Assembly (NCBI RefSeq): GCF_047495875.1
Contig: NC_092497.1
Coordinates: 56,970,977-57,034,976 of the forward strand
Direction: 5' to 3'
Source: Pithys albifrons albifrons
Taxonomy: Eukaryota > Chordata > Aves > Passeriformes > Thamnophilidae
Length of the DNA stretch: 64,000 bases
Positions 49,442 to 61,968 of the stretch are shown here, one piece after another (the stretch's first letter is position 1; every line of letters starts with the position of its first letter). A program made the translations under genes and the position numbers. Below the pieces are notes generated by a model. That model did not search any database. It was given only the letters and a program-made list of their open reading frames with translations, and was not told where the DNA came from.

Positions 49442-50389
49442 TGTGGTGGGTTGACCCTGGATGATGCCAGGTGCCCACTCAGGTGTTCTATCGCTCTCCT
49501 CCTTAAATGGACAGGAGCAAAAAGATATAATGAAAGGCTCATGGGTCAGGATAAGGACAGAGAGAGACCAATCACACAGAAAATAGACTAGATTTTGGAA
49601 AATTGGTTTGATTTGTTACTGATTGAATCAGAGTAAGATAATGAAAAATAAAACTAAATATTAAAAACACCTTCCTCCCACCCTTCATTTCATAATTTTG
49701 CTCCCAATGTTCTCTAACTCCTCCCCACAGTTGTGCAGGGCATGGGAATGAGAACTGCAGTCAATGCATCCTATGTTTATTTCCGCCACTTCTCCATCCT
49801 CATTCTCTTCCCCTGCTCCAGTGTGGGGACCCTTCCACAGGCTAAATTCTTCATTAACTGCTCCTTTCCAAGAAGTGCAGTCCTTCAGGAACAGGCTGCT
49901 CCAGCTTGGGTCTGCCACGGTGTCACAAGTCCTTCCAGCAAACCTGCTCCATCGTGGACTCCTCTCTACAGGTTCACAGGTTATGCCAGCAGCCTGTGGG
50001 CTGCCCACAAGGCCTCAGCCTTCTTCAGGTATCCACCTGATCTAGTGTGGGATCCTCCACAGGCTGCAGGTGGATCTCTGCTGCTCCATGGGCAGCAGGG
50101 AGATCTCAGCTCTGACACCTGAAGCACTTCTTTCCCCTCCTTCCTCCCTGGTGTCTGCAGAGCTATTTCTCATATTCTCACTCCTCTCTCACATCTGTTG
50201 TTGCACAACTGTGTTTTCTCCTTCTTAGATTTGTTGTTGTGCTGTCACTGTTGCTGATGGGCTAAACCTGAGACAGTGATGGTCCATTTTTGAGCCATCT
50301 GGCATTGGCTCTCAGACTTTGTGGAAGCTTCTGCCACCTTCTCACAAAAGAAAGCCCTGTAACAAACCTTGCTACTCAAAAACACTACA
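49442..50389 (-). mobile_element. ERV solo LTR, family B (about 948 bp)
   Basis: Starts TGTGGTGGGTTGACCCTGG and runs through GATGCCAGGTGCCCACTCAG, CATGGGTCAGGATAAGGACA, a GC-rich centre and AGCCATCTGGCATTGGCTCT. It ends near ACACTACA (50382-50389). This matches a familiar avian LTR family. In my recollection of that family, transcription sense is the reverse of this strand (TATTTAAGAAGG-type box, here decayed to TCTAAGAAGG near 50219-50229), so minus is the likelier orientation. The centre holds degenerate tandem units around CTGCTCCAGTGTGG (49813, 49888, 49945, 50079). The flanks ACTGA and ACTCC share only three bases, so the target duplication is unproven. The frames inside (up to 129 codons) are not genes. 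Confidence 0.8.
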
Positions 50390-50914
50390 ACTCCCCATCT
50401 TTCTCTCTTCATACAACCCAACAGTGCTCAGACAACACAGTTTTCTTTCCAAAATTAACTGATTCACTCTCCTAGCCAAGCCATTATTGTGGCCTTCTGT
50501 AAAATGTCATCTGCTTCTCTCCAGCTGAATGATATTAGTTAAAACAGCTTGTCGCTGCATCTGTTTGGGAAGGAAAACAAACACAGTTACAAGTGTTTAA
50601 TTGAATATACACCCTATTAAACTGAAACAGAAATGTTATGTAGAAGAAACAGTGCAAAACATTACATGAAAGACACAGACCTTGAAGAGCTGCAGTCATG
50701 GGAAGTTAAGGTACCTTTCTGACCATATGTGTCTGTTTCTACAGTTGCTTTAATTTACCTTCAAACAACATGTTCTGGCCTTTGAATACAGGAAACATTA
50801 ATGATCAAACTTATTAATGATCAATTAATATCTGTACAATTCAAGTACTATATTAATTAAGGTGTAATAATTCGGCTTTATATAGGTCATTCTCCTTTTG
50901 AAACCATGTCTTTT
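50390..50914. other. Unassigned DNA with TTAATGATCAAT motif cluster
   Basis: At 50799-50866 there are near-repeats of TTAATGATCAA and ATATTAATTAAGG-type AT palindromes. No gene. Confidence 0.5.
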
Positions 50915-51473
50915 TGATGCCTTAAGAGAAACCACAGAAAACAGGACTCCAGCCAACTTAGCGTAGGATAAGATAAAAGGTAGATCCTTTAATGTCCAGG
51001 CCTAGAGCTCTCAGGAATACATGTTGACGCATTTCTATGTCTCCCAATGCTGGTTTCATGGGTTTTATAATAATGTCCATCCAGTCCCATTTACCTAGCC
51101 CCTCGGTCCAGCCTTGTCCCTCTCCCAGCACACTCCATCAGGAATAGAGTCTGGGGGTATTTTGGGATCCCCTCTTCATCATCTTCATCTTCCTTGCAGC
51201 ACACAGGGCACTTGGAGGCCTTCCAGTGTTCTAGGCTTTGAGGTCATTCTGCCAATTTATGTCTCATAGTGCAGGCTTTAAGATATTATTCAGCCTTCTG
51301 CTTTGAAAACAAGACTAAATAGCTAATGGGTTGATATGGGATAAGGGTTGGCATGCATAAACATTGGACTTCATCTACTAGGAATACTAGTACACTAAAA
51401 TCTACATTTTACTACAATTACTTCTAAAATCTATAAAATTAAAAATCAAAAATCAAAAAACCCTGAGGCATCA
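50915..51473 (-). mobile_element. ERV solo LTR, family A copy 2 (559 bp)
   Basis: It has the same perfect TGATGCC (50915-50921) and GGCATCA (51467-51473) ends as copy 1, flanked by TTTT on each side (50911-50914 and 51474-51477), giving a 4-bp duplication. Shared internal blocks with copy 1 include ACAGGACTC, GGTAGATCCTTTAAT/GGTCCTTTAAT, TTTTATAATAA and AAATCTACA. Overall identity by eye is roughly 70-75%, with many small indels. On minus, TTATAAAACCC (about 51059-51069) and ATTAAA (50988-50993) repeat the promoter/polyA layout. The differing target duplications argue that the two LTRs integrated independently. Confidence 0.85.
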
Positions 51474-51477
51474 TTTT

Positions 51478-52228
51478 GTAGATGCTAACACCAAAACTTT
51501 TGTACTGTTCAGACACAATTATTCTGTTTTAATTCTCAGTTTTTAACTGTGAATGAAGATAAATAAAAAAATAAAGCACAAAACCATTTTTGGCTACTCC
51601 CAATTTTGATAGATATGATGGTAAAGCTCAGGTTATGCCTCAAGTCTTATGCAAATAGAGCAAACATACCTTCAATTCTGTCCTATCATGTGCATACTTC
51701 AGTTCTATCCTATATATACACACACATTATTTTATACTGCAGAGTTAAAATAGTTTTCAAAGCAAAAGATTAAATTCTTAATATCTGATGGAGAAAGGAA
51801 GATTCAATTTCTTTATATTTTTTTTGTTTGTATCAATAAGAAATTATCACTTCTAAATGTAATTTATTACATTTTTTGCATTCAGTATTTCCATTATTCT
51901 TCTTCATCTACTTCTGTGCATGTTTGTGCAGGTAACATAAGTAGGAAGTAAAGATTCCTTGTCCTAGGAATTGGGGAGAAAAAATAGCAAAACAAAATCC
52001 ATACTCAAAGAGGTCACTGAGAAAAAAATTATTTACTAACAAGAATCCAAGCTAAAAGAAAATTTTCAATGAGTAACAGAAAAATTGGTCACATTAATTT
52101 TTTAGAAAATTAAAAGTCTGAACAGCCCCTGTCTCCTTTGGTCCAGAGTCACAAAGACATACAATGTCAAAATTGAAGTGGAATTTACATTCATTCTAAA
52201 AAAATGAGAAATTATCCCCTGAGTATCT
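51478..52228. other. Unassigned AT-rich DNA
   Basis: No feature recognised. Confidence 0.6.
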
Positions 52229-52290
52229 CACAGAATCAGAGAATGGGTGGAGTGAAAAGGGGCCTATGGGATGTTTAATGTTACCTCACA
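52229..52290 (-). mobile_element. CR1 LINE tail fragment, minus orientation
   Basis: CACAGAATCAGAGAATGGGT is the CR1 terminal repeat in reverse, followed by GTGAAAAGGGGCCTATGGGA, a mutated tail. Only about 60 bp remain recognisable. Confidence 0.6.
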
Positions 52291-53109
52291 GTGTTTTCTG
52301 ATGTTAAGATAAAAGATTCTGTGTTCTGGTTTATGTCTGTTGTGGTACCAGTCACCAATTAGCTCTTACTGAACAGCAGTTGTCCTGGAAAGCTTGTCTT
52401 TTTCAGTGCACAAAGCTAAATATTTTTTACCCTTGATATTAAAATTCAAATTGCCTCCAGGTTTGAAGGAACAAATTTTTACAAAAAAACATTCAGAAAA
52501 GGTACAGATTTTCCATTGTAGTCTTATAAAATTAGATTGGAAATAGGAATATGATTTCCAAGATTAAGAGCAGCATATACCAGGAAAGTTTTCTCACATG
52601 GAATGCATTAATAGATATAGAAATACTTAGAAATATAGGTTGTTGAATTCACAGGACTTCATTCAAATACTCGTGACATTACTAGGCCTGGTCCATAAGC
52701 ACAACAGTATTGATGTTTTCAAAAGATCAATAAACAGCTATAAAGAGCATGGTGGCTGATATAGCAGAGCTCCAAATCAAACAAGCTTATTAGAGGAAGC
52801 AAGACATGGGACAAAAATGATACACAAAACAGGTTGTTTTGAAAAAGTTAAACAAGATTCACACTCAACAGAGAAAAAAGTTCCTTCCATTGTAAGTATA
52901 TGAACGAATTATTTTTTGCAGATAGCTGCAGTAAAGATGAAATATGAAACTATTATATTTAAAATGGAGCATAAATGTTCGATTTTTAATGGGTTTTTTC
53001 AGCTTCCAAATTACAAAGAATGTAGGAATGTAGCCATAAAAATAACTTTGAGAGTATGTGCAACAGCTTTAGCTCCCTGTCTGAATTTTGTCAAATACTA
53101 GCAGGCTCA
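52291..53109. other. Unassigned AT-rich DNA
   Basis: A 61-codon plus frame at 52916-53101 follows a TTTTTTGCAG acceptor-like site but has no recognisable product or donor. Confidence 0.55.
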
Positions 53110-53290
53110 CAGAAATGCCCTTCATATGAATATGATGTGTTGCCAAGCTAAAGCAATGAAAGAGTTAATTGCATTTCAGTTCATTGCCTGCCAGGGAGAA
53201 GATAAAGATGGAAATTTTCTAAATGCAATTCTTCTGCTCTCTCTTATGAAACTATGTGCTGTATGTTGAGGACACCCAAGGACAGATATG
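53110..53290. promoter_or_regulatory. Possible conserved non-coding element
   Basis: Contains AGTTAATTGCATTTCAG (53163-53179), TTCATATGAATATG, GAGAAGATAAAGATGG and AAATGCAATTC. These are POU/homeodomain-like and GATA-like words in a compact, repeat-free block. Regulatory function is an inference from motif density. Confidence 0.22.
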
Positions 53291-55808
53291 ATTGCTTCAG
53301 TGAAGCAGAGTTTTCTAGCTATAACCCTCAACCAAAAAATATTTCATTAAAGAATTTCCCACTTACTGTGCATCATTATTCCTGTCAATGCACTTCCACA
53401 GAGGAAAGATGACAGTCATTCTAAGTGATACTGAGGCCAATGATTTTCTGAATTGGTGATGAGATTCTCTGAAGCTATGGCAGGGAGTGCAACAGAATTT
53501 CGTGCTACTGCTCTTGCTGCACAGAAATGTCACACCAAGCATTACAGTACGAGAAAACCCTTTCTATCCGGTGAGTTTTATGGACAATATCTTTCCACTT
53601 CTGAACATCTAGAATGCAGCAAAAAACAGATACAGCCACTCTAAATCTGCTTACATAAACTCTAAAAAGGTAAGTAGCATTTTCATAAACATATCACAAG
53701 AAAAGTGGAGATTATGACACCTGCCAGGACACTCTTTACCTACAGATATAACACATAGCAGAATTTCAGATATTATCATTAAAGCCTGATGCTATTGAAG
53801 TTTATGGCTACCTCTATGGTGTAACTTCTTTGGGAGGAATACATTTGTATTGACTACAGCAGAGCTGAGGTTACTACAGGACTTCGACAACTAATGTGCA
53901 TTACCAAAAATTTCTGCCTGGACCCCATTTATTTCATCCTCTTATTGATTTACTGAGCCCAGTGTTCAAACCCTGCTTATACAAACATGGACAGGCTTCT
54001 TCATTTTTAGGAAAAAGAAGAATGTTGTAAAATCTTGTGTAATACACCACAGTAAGTGTGGAAAAATATTAACTGCTGATTTTCATAAATCCATAGATTT
54101 CCCATTTGAGTGCAAGGACTTTATTAATGGGTTTAATTATTCTGCTACACATCTGGCATTCACTATGGTAACACTGCAGTCTTACCAAAACACCCTCTAC
54201 AAAATATTTAGTTGTCATTTTCCGTGCAGCAAAAGTAGAAAATAATACGATTACTCTGAAGATGTGTAGAAAAAAATTACATATAACAAAAAATCAAAGA
54301 CAAAAATAAGACTTTTACAATTTCTTGAGGGTTTTTTAAAATAAAAGATATTCAGGGACTTGTCAGAAAATAAAAAGTCCTGTGGCCATAGCCCATAAGA
54401 AACATCTATGCAACCATAGAAAAACAAACATGAATATAATGTGCATAATAATCTCTCTCCCAAGTATTCAGGATCTTTTTAAAGAAATTTTGTAAGTTTA
54501 ATGTAAAATCTTGTTTCATATCCCAGACATAAGAAATTCGATGTAGAAAATATAAAACAGTAACCTTTTGTATTTCAATGGCATTACAATATCACTTGAG
54601 TGGCTAGAGCAGTATGAGAGGTATCAGACCATAAGGTCAAGTTATTTAACTTGCTGGCTAATACAAGGCAATGACTTCTCACAGAGAAGTGCAGTAGCTG
54701 TTCCATCTTAAAGATCAAAACCAGATTTTTCTTCTCCATTAAGACCAAAGCAGAGGTGGATTATGAAATATTTTTTCCAATTAAGAAGCTCATCTCATGA
54801 GAGTATTAAACATCTGTCATAAGTCATCAATAGCTACTTACACCAAAGAAGGCTTGCTTTGAGTAACATTAGCAAAGACCTTAGTGCTTACTGTGAAACA
54901 CTGACATGTCAAGTAGCCAGTCAAGTTGGCCTTGTGTATTTACCAGTCAATTTTTTTTTTAAATTTGAAACTAAAATAGCAGTTCCAAGCAATATAGTAT
55001 ATTAATAAACTGGATTTGTGCTTTTTGCTGGCTGCTGTCTCTGTTAAATTACTCTTATTATTTCTTAGGGAGAATGACTCCTTTTTGACATTATTATTGT
55101 TCTTTAATTCTAGTTCTGATCTACAGTTACCCTTTCAGACTGACCTAACTTTGTCATCTTTGGGATTATCATTTTCCCCTTGACCACTGCAAATGACATC
55201 AGCAGGTACACATGCAGAAACAATCCATCCCAAGATTCTTTCTACTATTAAGAATTTATCAGGAGTTTTAAAATCCCAGAATTTATTTAATGCCTCACTT
55301 TCATGATGAACATCACGTAGCAGTAACAGTTTTAGTCTGTGAGAGAAAGAAAAGTTAGATCACTCTAAGACAAGGCTATCAACCCAGAAATATTATAGTG
55401 AATTGTTATTTAATATTAGCAAGTGAACAAATGAAACTCAGCTCTGCATTACAGGTTTATCATGTCACACCATAACTGACATGAATGCTTTTAGCATGAA
55501 AAAAAGAAGAAACACCTTTTTGCAGCTGTTGTAATAGTACTCATCTAGGAGCTAAGCATCTGTGTATCCAGATTAAGATTGCAGAGGGTGTTTTGCACTA
55601 AAATACACAATAGTTCAAAACTTGATCAACACATTTATCCTGTTAGATCCTACAGTTTGCAGATTTTAGAGAGGATATGAGCTGAGAACCCTCATCTATT
55701 GCCAAAGAAAAAGCTGTGTTTGTTTTATTTCCAATGGACTAACATTTGTCTTTTTCATGTGTAGTCTTGAAACCATTTTTTCCAGACATAAGATTTGTCT
55801 TGAAGCTC
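53291..55808. other. Unassigned AT-rich DNA, 2.5 kb
   Basis: No gene or repeat family recognised. Confidence 0.6.
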
Positions 55809-55870
55809 ACAAAAAACCAAACAATTAAACCACAAAGCCAAAAACCCCACCGCAAAAATCCAAACAAAAC
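55809..55870. repeat. A/C-rich low-complexity tract
   Basis: ACAAAAAACCAAACAATTAA and CCAAAAACCCCACCGCAAAA-type sequence, the same class as at 1401 and 19579. Overlapping frames on both strands cover it. Confidence 0.75.
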
Positions 55871-57774
55871 ATGTATTTCAGAGCAGTTATTCTTCTCCTG
55901 CTCAGCAGAAGACAAGGTTTTACCAAACATGAATTTCAATTTATCACCCAGAAAAATCTTTGGGTATAGCTACTTCTTTCCTTTTGTCACATAACAAGTA
56001 TAATGGTAAATTAGGATTATAAATTCACTCATCTACCAAATGTAGAAAAGCACTGTGCCCCTATTAGTGTATTGACTCCTACTAGCCTCTAAAAGCTCAT
56101 CTTCAGAAGATATCTGAAGTCCAGTTGTGATCCAGCACAGATAAAATCAGCAGAATTTAATGCATGCAAATGGACATAATAGAAATATAGAGCATTTGAG
56201 CAAAAGACTGAAGAAGGAAGGGTTGGATGATATCAACTTTGCACCATTTGAAATGTCAGAAAAAACGGTAACATTTCATTTGGGCAAATATTCACTATTT
56301 TGCTAGGCAAGGATATTTTACTTGTGATTCTTCATATAGATACGGAAGAGAAGTTTTGCATCAGCCATCTAGAAAGAAAATATGCTTTTTTCAGATACTA
56401 GGGCATAAAATCAATTTGTTCATAGTTGTTTATCTCATCACCTTCAGGGACTACAGCATTTACACTCAACTTTTTTCTCATAATCTGGTTTTAGCTTATC
56501 CCATCTGGAAATTGAATGATGCCTCCAGTTTCATGCAGAATAAGAAATCAGCCTATAAATGAACATATTGAAATGAATTCCCATCCTCTTTTTTGGGAAT
56601 GCCTCATTTCAACTTCATGTGTTCATTAAGAAATAGAAATATACTGTGTGAAGTTCAAATAATAGAATCAAATACATAATCTGTAAGCAAGATGAACAAG
56701 ATGCCAGATCTCTGATGCACTTTACATGTTTGAAAATATTAGAAGAGATTGAACAATTGTCTTCCATCAGACATAGCTGTGTTACTCCAAGGCTTGCTGC
56801 TATTTACTGATCATAAAATAACCACTTCCACTACAACAAAGGACTGGTGTTTATACTATTCCAGATCTCACAGAAGTTGCTTCTACTCTGAACAATTTTA
56901 AAATCTAATTAATTGCTTTGTTAACACATGTTCTCAAAAACAAGGGCACTGGTTTTGCTTATTTTAAGAAGCTATTCTTATTTTCTGATGTGGAGAAATC
57001 AGACAGCTAGAGCTAGATAATCAATAGAATAAAATAAAATAATCAGAGAAGAAATTAAACTGAAGATCACTGAATGGCTTTTTTATTTTATTCCATGTGG
57101 TGAAAATGGATATTTGCTAGCATCACAAAAATGCTGAATATAGAAGAACCATTTAAGTATTTCATAACAGTTTTATAACTTACAATTTAATGACTATCAT
57201 TCCAATGAAATGTCTTCAGTATTTGTGTATTTTCTAAGAAAACAGTCCAGTTCCAAGTGCACACGGAGGTCTCTGCATGAAGTTAAACTCTGTAAGTTGC
57301 AATGTACCAATTGGACCAGGACAAAGAGATATATTGATGACAATTCTTCAATTTCTCATAGCCGATAAGACAAATTAATTTAGTGTCAAAAAATCATGTT
57401 TTTTCTTGACTATGTATTTCCCATATTGGAGTAAGAAGCTAGAAATGTATTTCAACCATCACTTGGGATGGTTGGACCAGTCATCACATATGGACTCTTT
57501 TAAAAGTTTCAAGTCTTGATTCATTTAAAAAGTAACGCAGGACAGTTTGTAGCCTTTAACTGAAGTTTTACTGTTGTTTAGCTACTGAACAAGGTAAGTA
57601 AAAATAAACAGCAGTCTTCACTTTTATTAAAACAAAAACTGAAGATGAGATCGAGTTAATACTCCTACCATGCAGCTCCATATAAACAGATTTTGCTGTT
57701 CTTCAGTTTCAGCTGAAAGGAAAATTCATCCTTTTTAACATTGCCAAGTTTAACCACACAAGAAGAACAAATAT
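55871..57774. other. Unassigned AT-rich DNA, 1.9 kb
   Basis: No feature recognised. Confidence 0.6.
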
Positions 57775-57925
57775 TTATAACATACAACTACATTATACAT
57801 ATATTATTACATATATAATATTATTGCAATATAACTATATTATATATATTATATGTGTATACACACGTGTTAGTCTGTATTTTTGGAATTTATTTGGTTC
57901 TGGTTTGTTGTTTTTTTTTTTTTTT
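57775..57925. repeat. AT microsatellite followed by T15
   Basis: Irregular TATATTATTACATATATAAT and TATATTATATATATTATATG repeats end in GTGTATACACACGTG. A pure T15 follows at 57911-57925. Confidence 0.85.
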
Positions 57926-59929
57926 GTTCTGGGATGGTCTGTGCATAATAGAAGTTCAACACTGACAGAACAGTCGAATTATTTTTCTGCCCTTTTTACC
58001 ACAGAAAGGGCTGTGATAGGCATCTACACCACCAGGAAAGAATCTTAGAGACTGATCTATGCACTTATTACAATATTGTGGTCTTCTCCTGTGAGAAATC
58101 TGAACAGTTGAGGACACTGTCTTACTCTGGGTTGCTTCTGTGTCTATAGACAATAATCCATCCAGCATATCACTGTGCAGGTAGACAACCACTATCATTT
58201 GTCCACCTTTGAATGCATCTATAAGACCCACCCATGATGCAGTCACTCAGAAATCCCACTCCCTAACTTGAAATAAATTTCTGTGATTAGCCATTTTAGC
58301 AGTTAGGGGACAGAAAAGAAGGATATTAGAGTTGATTGTTGAATAAGTAATTTCTTTGCTGTAAAAAACACCATATCTGACATCTGACACCAGACAGCAA
58401 CACCAACCACAGACAAGAAATTTTAAACACCACAGAAGAGTCTGAAAAGAATACTGAAAATAAAAGCAATATCATAAAGGTTTTTTTTAAACATATATAT
58501 TATAATAATATACAAAACATATAATAATATTACATAATTAGCTATGAAGTATTTTTAAAAATTGTGTTAGAAATTAGTGAAAGTCAGAATGGGAGGAAGT
58601 GGACTGTGAAGAGGACTTCTTTGTAAAGGATTTAATTCTGTCAAAACTCAACTGAGCAGGTTTTACTTCTGCTACAGCACTGCTAATGTCATACATGTTC
58701 TACAAATTATTTTCATCTAAACAATACAACCATATATGTTATTACAAAGCTAGTATATGTATTAAAAATAAATGTTATAACACTCGGCTTAATTTTAGAC
58801 AGTTTGGGAGCTGTGGATCGTTTGACCTTCATGCAATAAATAAAAATTGTTTATATATGTGTCCAGAAAAGCTAAAAGCAAACATCCACTTTCATTTTGT
58901 GCTCCAAGCAAGAAATAAAGCTCAGCTGTGCAATAAAAGAAAACAAACTCTAACATCTACTACTTAGCAGGTAAATTATCCTGTCTCCACTCAGTAGATG
59001 TAAAAATGTAGTGCCTGGAGAGTGCTGGAAATAGTTGCACAGTCTATTCCTTCCTTTCTTGTAGAGTGTGAACACAGAGATCCAGAATCAGAAATGCTTT
59101 CATGGAAAGGTTTCTGGCAGGTACACCTTTACAGAAAAACTACTTAGGCTTGGTCTTGCCAGATTAGAAACAAGAAAACTGAGAGAGCAGAGGATTCGGG
59201 TCGATCAAATCATTACTGGGAGAGGATATAGGTCTACAAAATCATTAGTGGCATAAACATAACACACAGCATAAGAAGCAAAGGGCATCAAATAAACACA
59301 GCAAGTACAAAAGTAAATAACAAAAGCTGTCCCTTTGATTGCTATGTATTTATACTGAGAAACTCACTGCTGTCTTTTACCAAGAATATCAGGAACATCC
59401 TTGAATTTAAATGAAGCTGATCAGGATTACAGGGATACAAAAGTCCACTGGTAGCTGTAATTCTCTCTTTCTTTACTTCTTCTTCTCCTAATCTCATTTC
59501 TTAATATTTGGACAACTTAAAGATGGATGGGTTGGATTTTGCTAAATTGTATGAACTAGCTTGTGTTAAGTCAATGCTTTGTAGAATGTTTCATTTTTGT
59601 TGAATGTTGCCCTTTAAACTTTTGCCAAGTTCCCTTATGTTCTAAAACTTCCCAGTGAAAGTGTATTATTTGACCTTCCGAGGAACGTGCAGTGTCTTCT
59701 CCCATGTGCTACCTCAAGGTATTAAAAAACTGAAAGTCCTTTTAATAGATCTGGTGAGTGGACTTTTGGAGTCTTGTCTATTTTTAAAGCCAAACCTCTT
59801 TGATGAGCCTGTAGCTCGAGGCCTGGGACCTTACAGATTATGTGAATGATTAGAAGTGCTTGTCCTGCTTTTGTGCTCTGAGGCAACCGCTTCAGTCCTC
59901 TCTGAACACCTGACTAGGTGTGTTTCCTT
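57926..59929. other. Unassigned DNA, 2 kb
   Basis: Contains an A/T block at about 58485-58560. The 96-codon minus frame at 57956-58246 has no recognisable domain. No gene is called. Confidence 0.55.
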
Positions 59930-60230
59930 TCTTTTGTTGGAATCATTTTCCTGTATAAGCAACAATGCACAGAAGCAGCTATATCAACTGCCGAGTGTGC
60001 TGACAGCACTGTGCTAATTATGCCATTGCTTCCCGCAGAAGGCATACAGAGTGAACACAATCAGTAATAGCAGTATCATTGCTGATGGAAATGAGGGGCT
60101 ACACCTTCCTCTGATGTCACTAAGTGGATCTGAATTTTAATTGTTGTTATTATTAAATGAGTCTTTGATGTAGCTCATTATGCGGGTTTTTAAATCACTT
60201 TTTCCTGCATTTTCTCTAACTGAGGCAATG
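59930..60230. promoter_or_regulatory. Possible conserved non-coding element
   Basis: Mixed-composition sequence with GACAGCACTGTGCTAATTAT, TGCTTCCCGCAGAAGGCATA, AATCAGTAATAGCAGTATCA and TGATGTCACTAAGTGGATC is repeat-free and ends where the CR1 begins. The E-box, AP-1/CRE-like and TAATTA words suggest an enhancer. No conservation evidence is available here. Confidence 0.22.
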
Positions 60231-60237
60231 ATACATT

Positions 60238-60962
60238 GTATCATAGAAGTTGCAATGGTAACTGAGGGCAACCAATAGAAAGTTTGAGGGTCTAGGAGTA
60301 CTGGTTAAGGGAACAGGAACACAAGTAGTGTTCTCCTGTATCCTACCAATCATGGGTAATGAGGATTGAGAAAACAGGCAGAACCTGGCGTTGAGCCTGG
60401 TGCAATTGGCAGAATTTTAGGTTTTTGAATTGTGGCTCAGCCTACATAACACCAGACCTGCTGGCAACAGATGGCGTACACTTGTCTCAAAGAGGAAAAG
60501 GGTCTTTCCACAGGACTTATGTCTCAGTGAAAGAGCTTTGAATTAGGTTTGAAGGGAGAAAGGTATAAAACAAAGCTCACCAGAGGTAATCCTGGGGGCA
60601 TCATGCCAATATTAGAGGCATGGTATGCTAGTGAGGTCCTTCAGTCTGACCTCTCAGTGGAGATACAGGATGGAGATTCGTGTGACAGCAAAGACCCAAG
60701 AGTTATTGATGTGTTAGAAATCATGGAAGTGGCCTTTCCTTCTAAAAGGTGGTGGCTGGATCAATAGCCCAACTGAAGTGTATCAACACCAATGCACACA
60801 GCACAGGCAACAAACAAGAGGAAGCCATTCACAGTAGGAAGACTGTGGCATAGTTGCCATTGTGTAATGAGGTGACTTGCACAACTGGAGTGCAGCAACA
60901 GATGTCTGTAAAGTCTTCAGAAGAGATGGGCAAGGAAGGAGACATAGTGGGGTTGCCCTCAT
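60238..60962 (+). mobile_element. CR1 LINE 5' segment (ORF1/ORF2 junction and start of endonuclease)
   Basis: Runs of GTGTTCTCCTGTATCCTACC, GAGCCTGGTGCAATTGGCAG, CTGCTGGCAACAGATGGCGT, TCTCAAAGAGGAAAAGG and GCTTTGAATTAGGTTTGAAG are hallmarks of the CR1 segment before and at the start of ORF2. Codons then resemble the endonuclease: IVAI near 60857, NWSAATD near 60890 and RRDGQGRR near 60924-60945. Stops and frameshifts break the frame. The match stops near 60962, inside the endonuclease domain, where a different sequence begins. It is the rare part of CR1 to survive, because most copies are 5' truncated. Confidence 0.85.
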
Positions 60963-61139
60963 TGTTTAGCCTGGATGGCTTGGCCTTGAGAGGGTTGGCT
61001 TAGTTTAGAAGAAACTAAGATGCTATTATGGACCAAGAAAGAAAAAGGCTTTTCCCCTCCCCCTGCAAACAAAATCACCACAGCTTTGAAATCTGGGAGT
61101 TTTAATCAGGAAACATGTATGTGAACAAAAGACAACAGT

Positions 61140-61290
61140 TCTTATCTACAAATATCTCTATATATTTATATATCTATATCTATATATTTATAGATATAAA
61201 ATATATGTGTACATATACATCTATATCTATTATCTCTCTCTCTATCTATACATACATATATACATATATACACATATATACATAACAAAA
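61140..61290. repeat. Compound TA/CTATAT/ACATAT microsatellite
   Basis: TATCTATATC, ATACATATACAT, (TC)n and TACATATATACA units follow one another inside the LTR-like insert. Confidence 0.9.
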
Positions 61291-61711
61291 ACCAGGACAA
61301 AACAAACAACTACCCTGCACATGTAAAGAAAATAAACCCCAAAACTTTAAATGAAACTGAATTTGTGTCTCTGCTCCTTTTTGGGTGCAACTATACTTAC
61401 AGACAGCAAGGGTCGCTGCCGTGCCTCAGCTGGCAGCGAAGTGACTCAGTTTCTCTGGTAAGGCAAAGACAACGACTGTCGTCTGTGAGTCGCTGACTCC
61501 TCTGAATCACTCACGTGGCGGGATGAAGGCCAAAGAAGAGGATGGGGTAGAACCATCTGGCAGGCAATGCAGACTCCTCTCCCTTGTCCTCTGGTCAGGA
61601 AATGAGAGACTAGAGACGGGAATCGATGATGGTGATGCCCACTCCTTTGCAGATGGAAAGCTGGCTCAGGGTAAAACGATCTGTAGCAAAGGATCTAGGA
61701 CTGGAGTTACA

Positions 61712-61744
61712 ACTCCTCTCTCTCTCTCTCTCATCTCTCTCTGA
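61712..61744. repeat. (CT)n microsatellite
   Basis: CTCCTCTCTCTCTCTCTCTC followed by ATCTCTCTCTGA. It lies in the CpG-richer part of the insert. Confidence 0.9.
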
Positions 61745-61968
61745 CGAGCAGCACAGAGCAACAGAGCTGAACAAGGGTCGTGGTTGGCCAAGACCAGGGC
61801 AATTCAGCTTCCTGCAAGCACCTTCACCAGTTTGGTGAGCAGTGAGGGGTTTTTTTTCCTCAATTTGGATTTCAAAGTAGTTGGCTACTTCTTTATTAAT
61901 TAGCGGCATTAGCTTTTGAATTCTGTAGTGGAAGGGAGAGAATTTCTTTAACATCCAAAACTACAACA

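Larger units (their letters stand above)
60963..61968 (-). mobile_element. LTR-like insert between two CR1 segments
   Basis: A block unrelated to CR1 separates the flanking CR1 pieces. It starts TGTTTAGCC and ends ACTACAACA, compatible with TG...CA LTR ends. It carries about a dozen CpGs between 61400 and 61780, unlike the flanks. On minus, ATTAAAACTCCCAG (near 61092-61105) could be a polyadenylation signal. No target duplication is visible, so identity as an LTR is tentative. Frames of up to 114 codons inside are not convincing genes. Confidence 0.4.

Noticed and set aside
49685..50122. Frames of 93-129 codons on both strands
   Set aside because: They overlap one another inside the family-B LTR and reflect its GC-richer composition.
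61610..61954. 114-codon minus-strand frame
   Set aside because: It runs through a (CT)n repeat (giving ERERER) inside the LTR-like insert. No domain or splice evidence.
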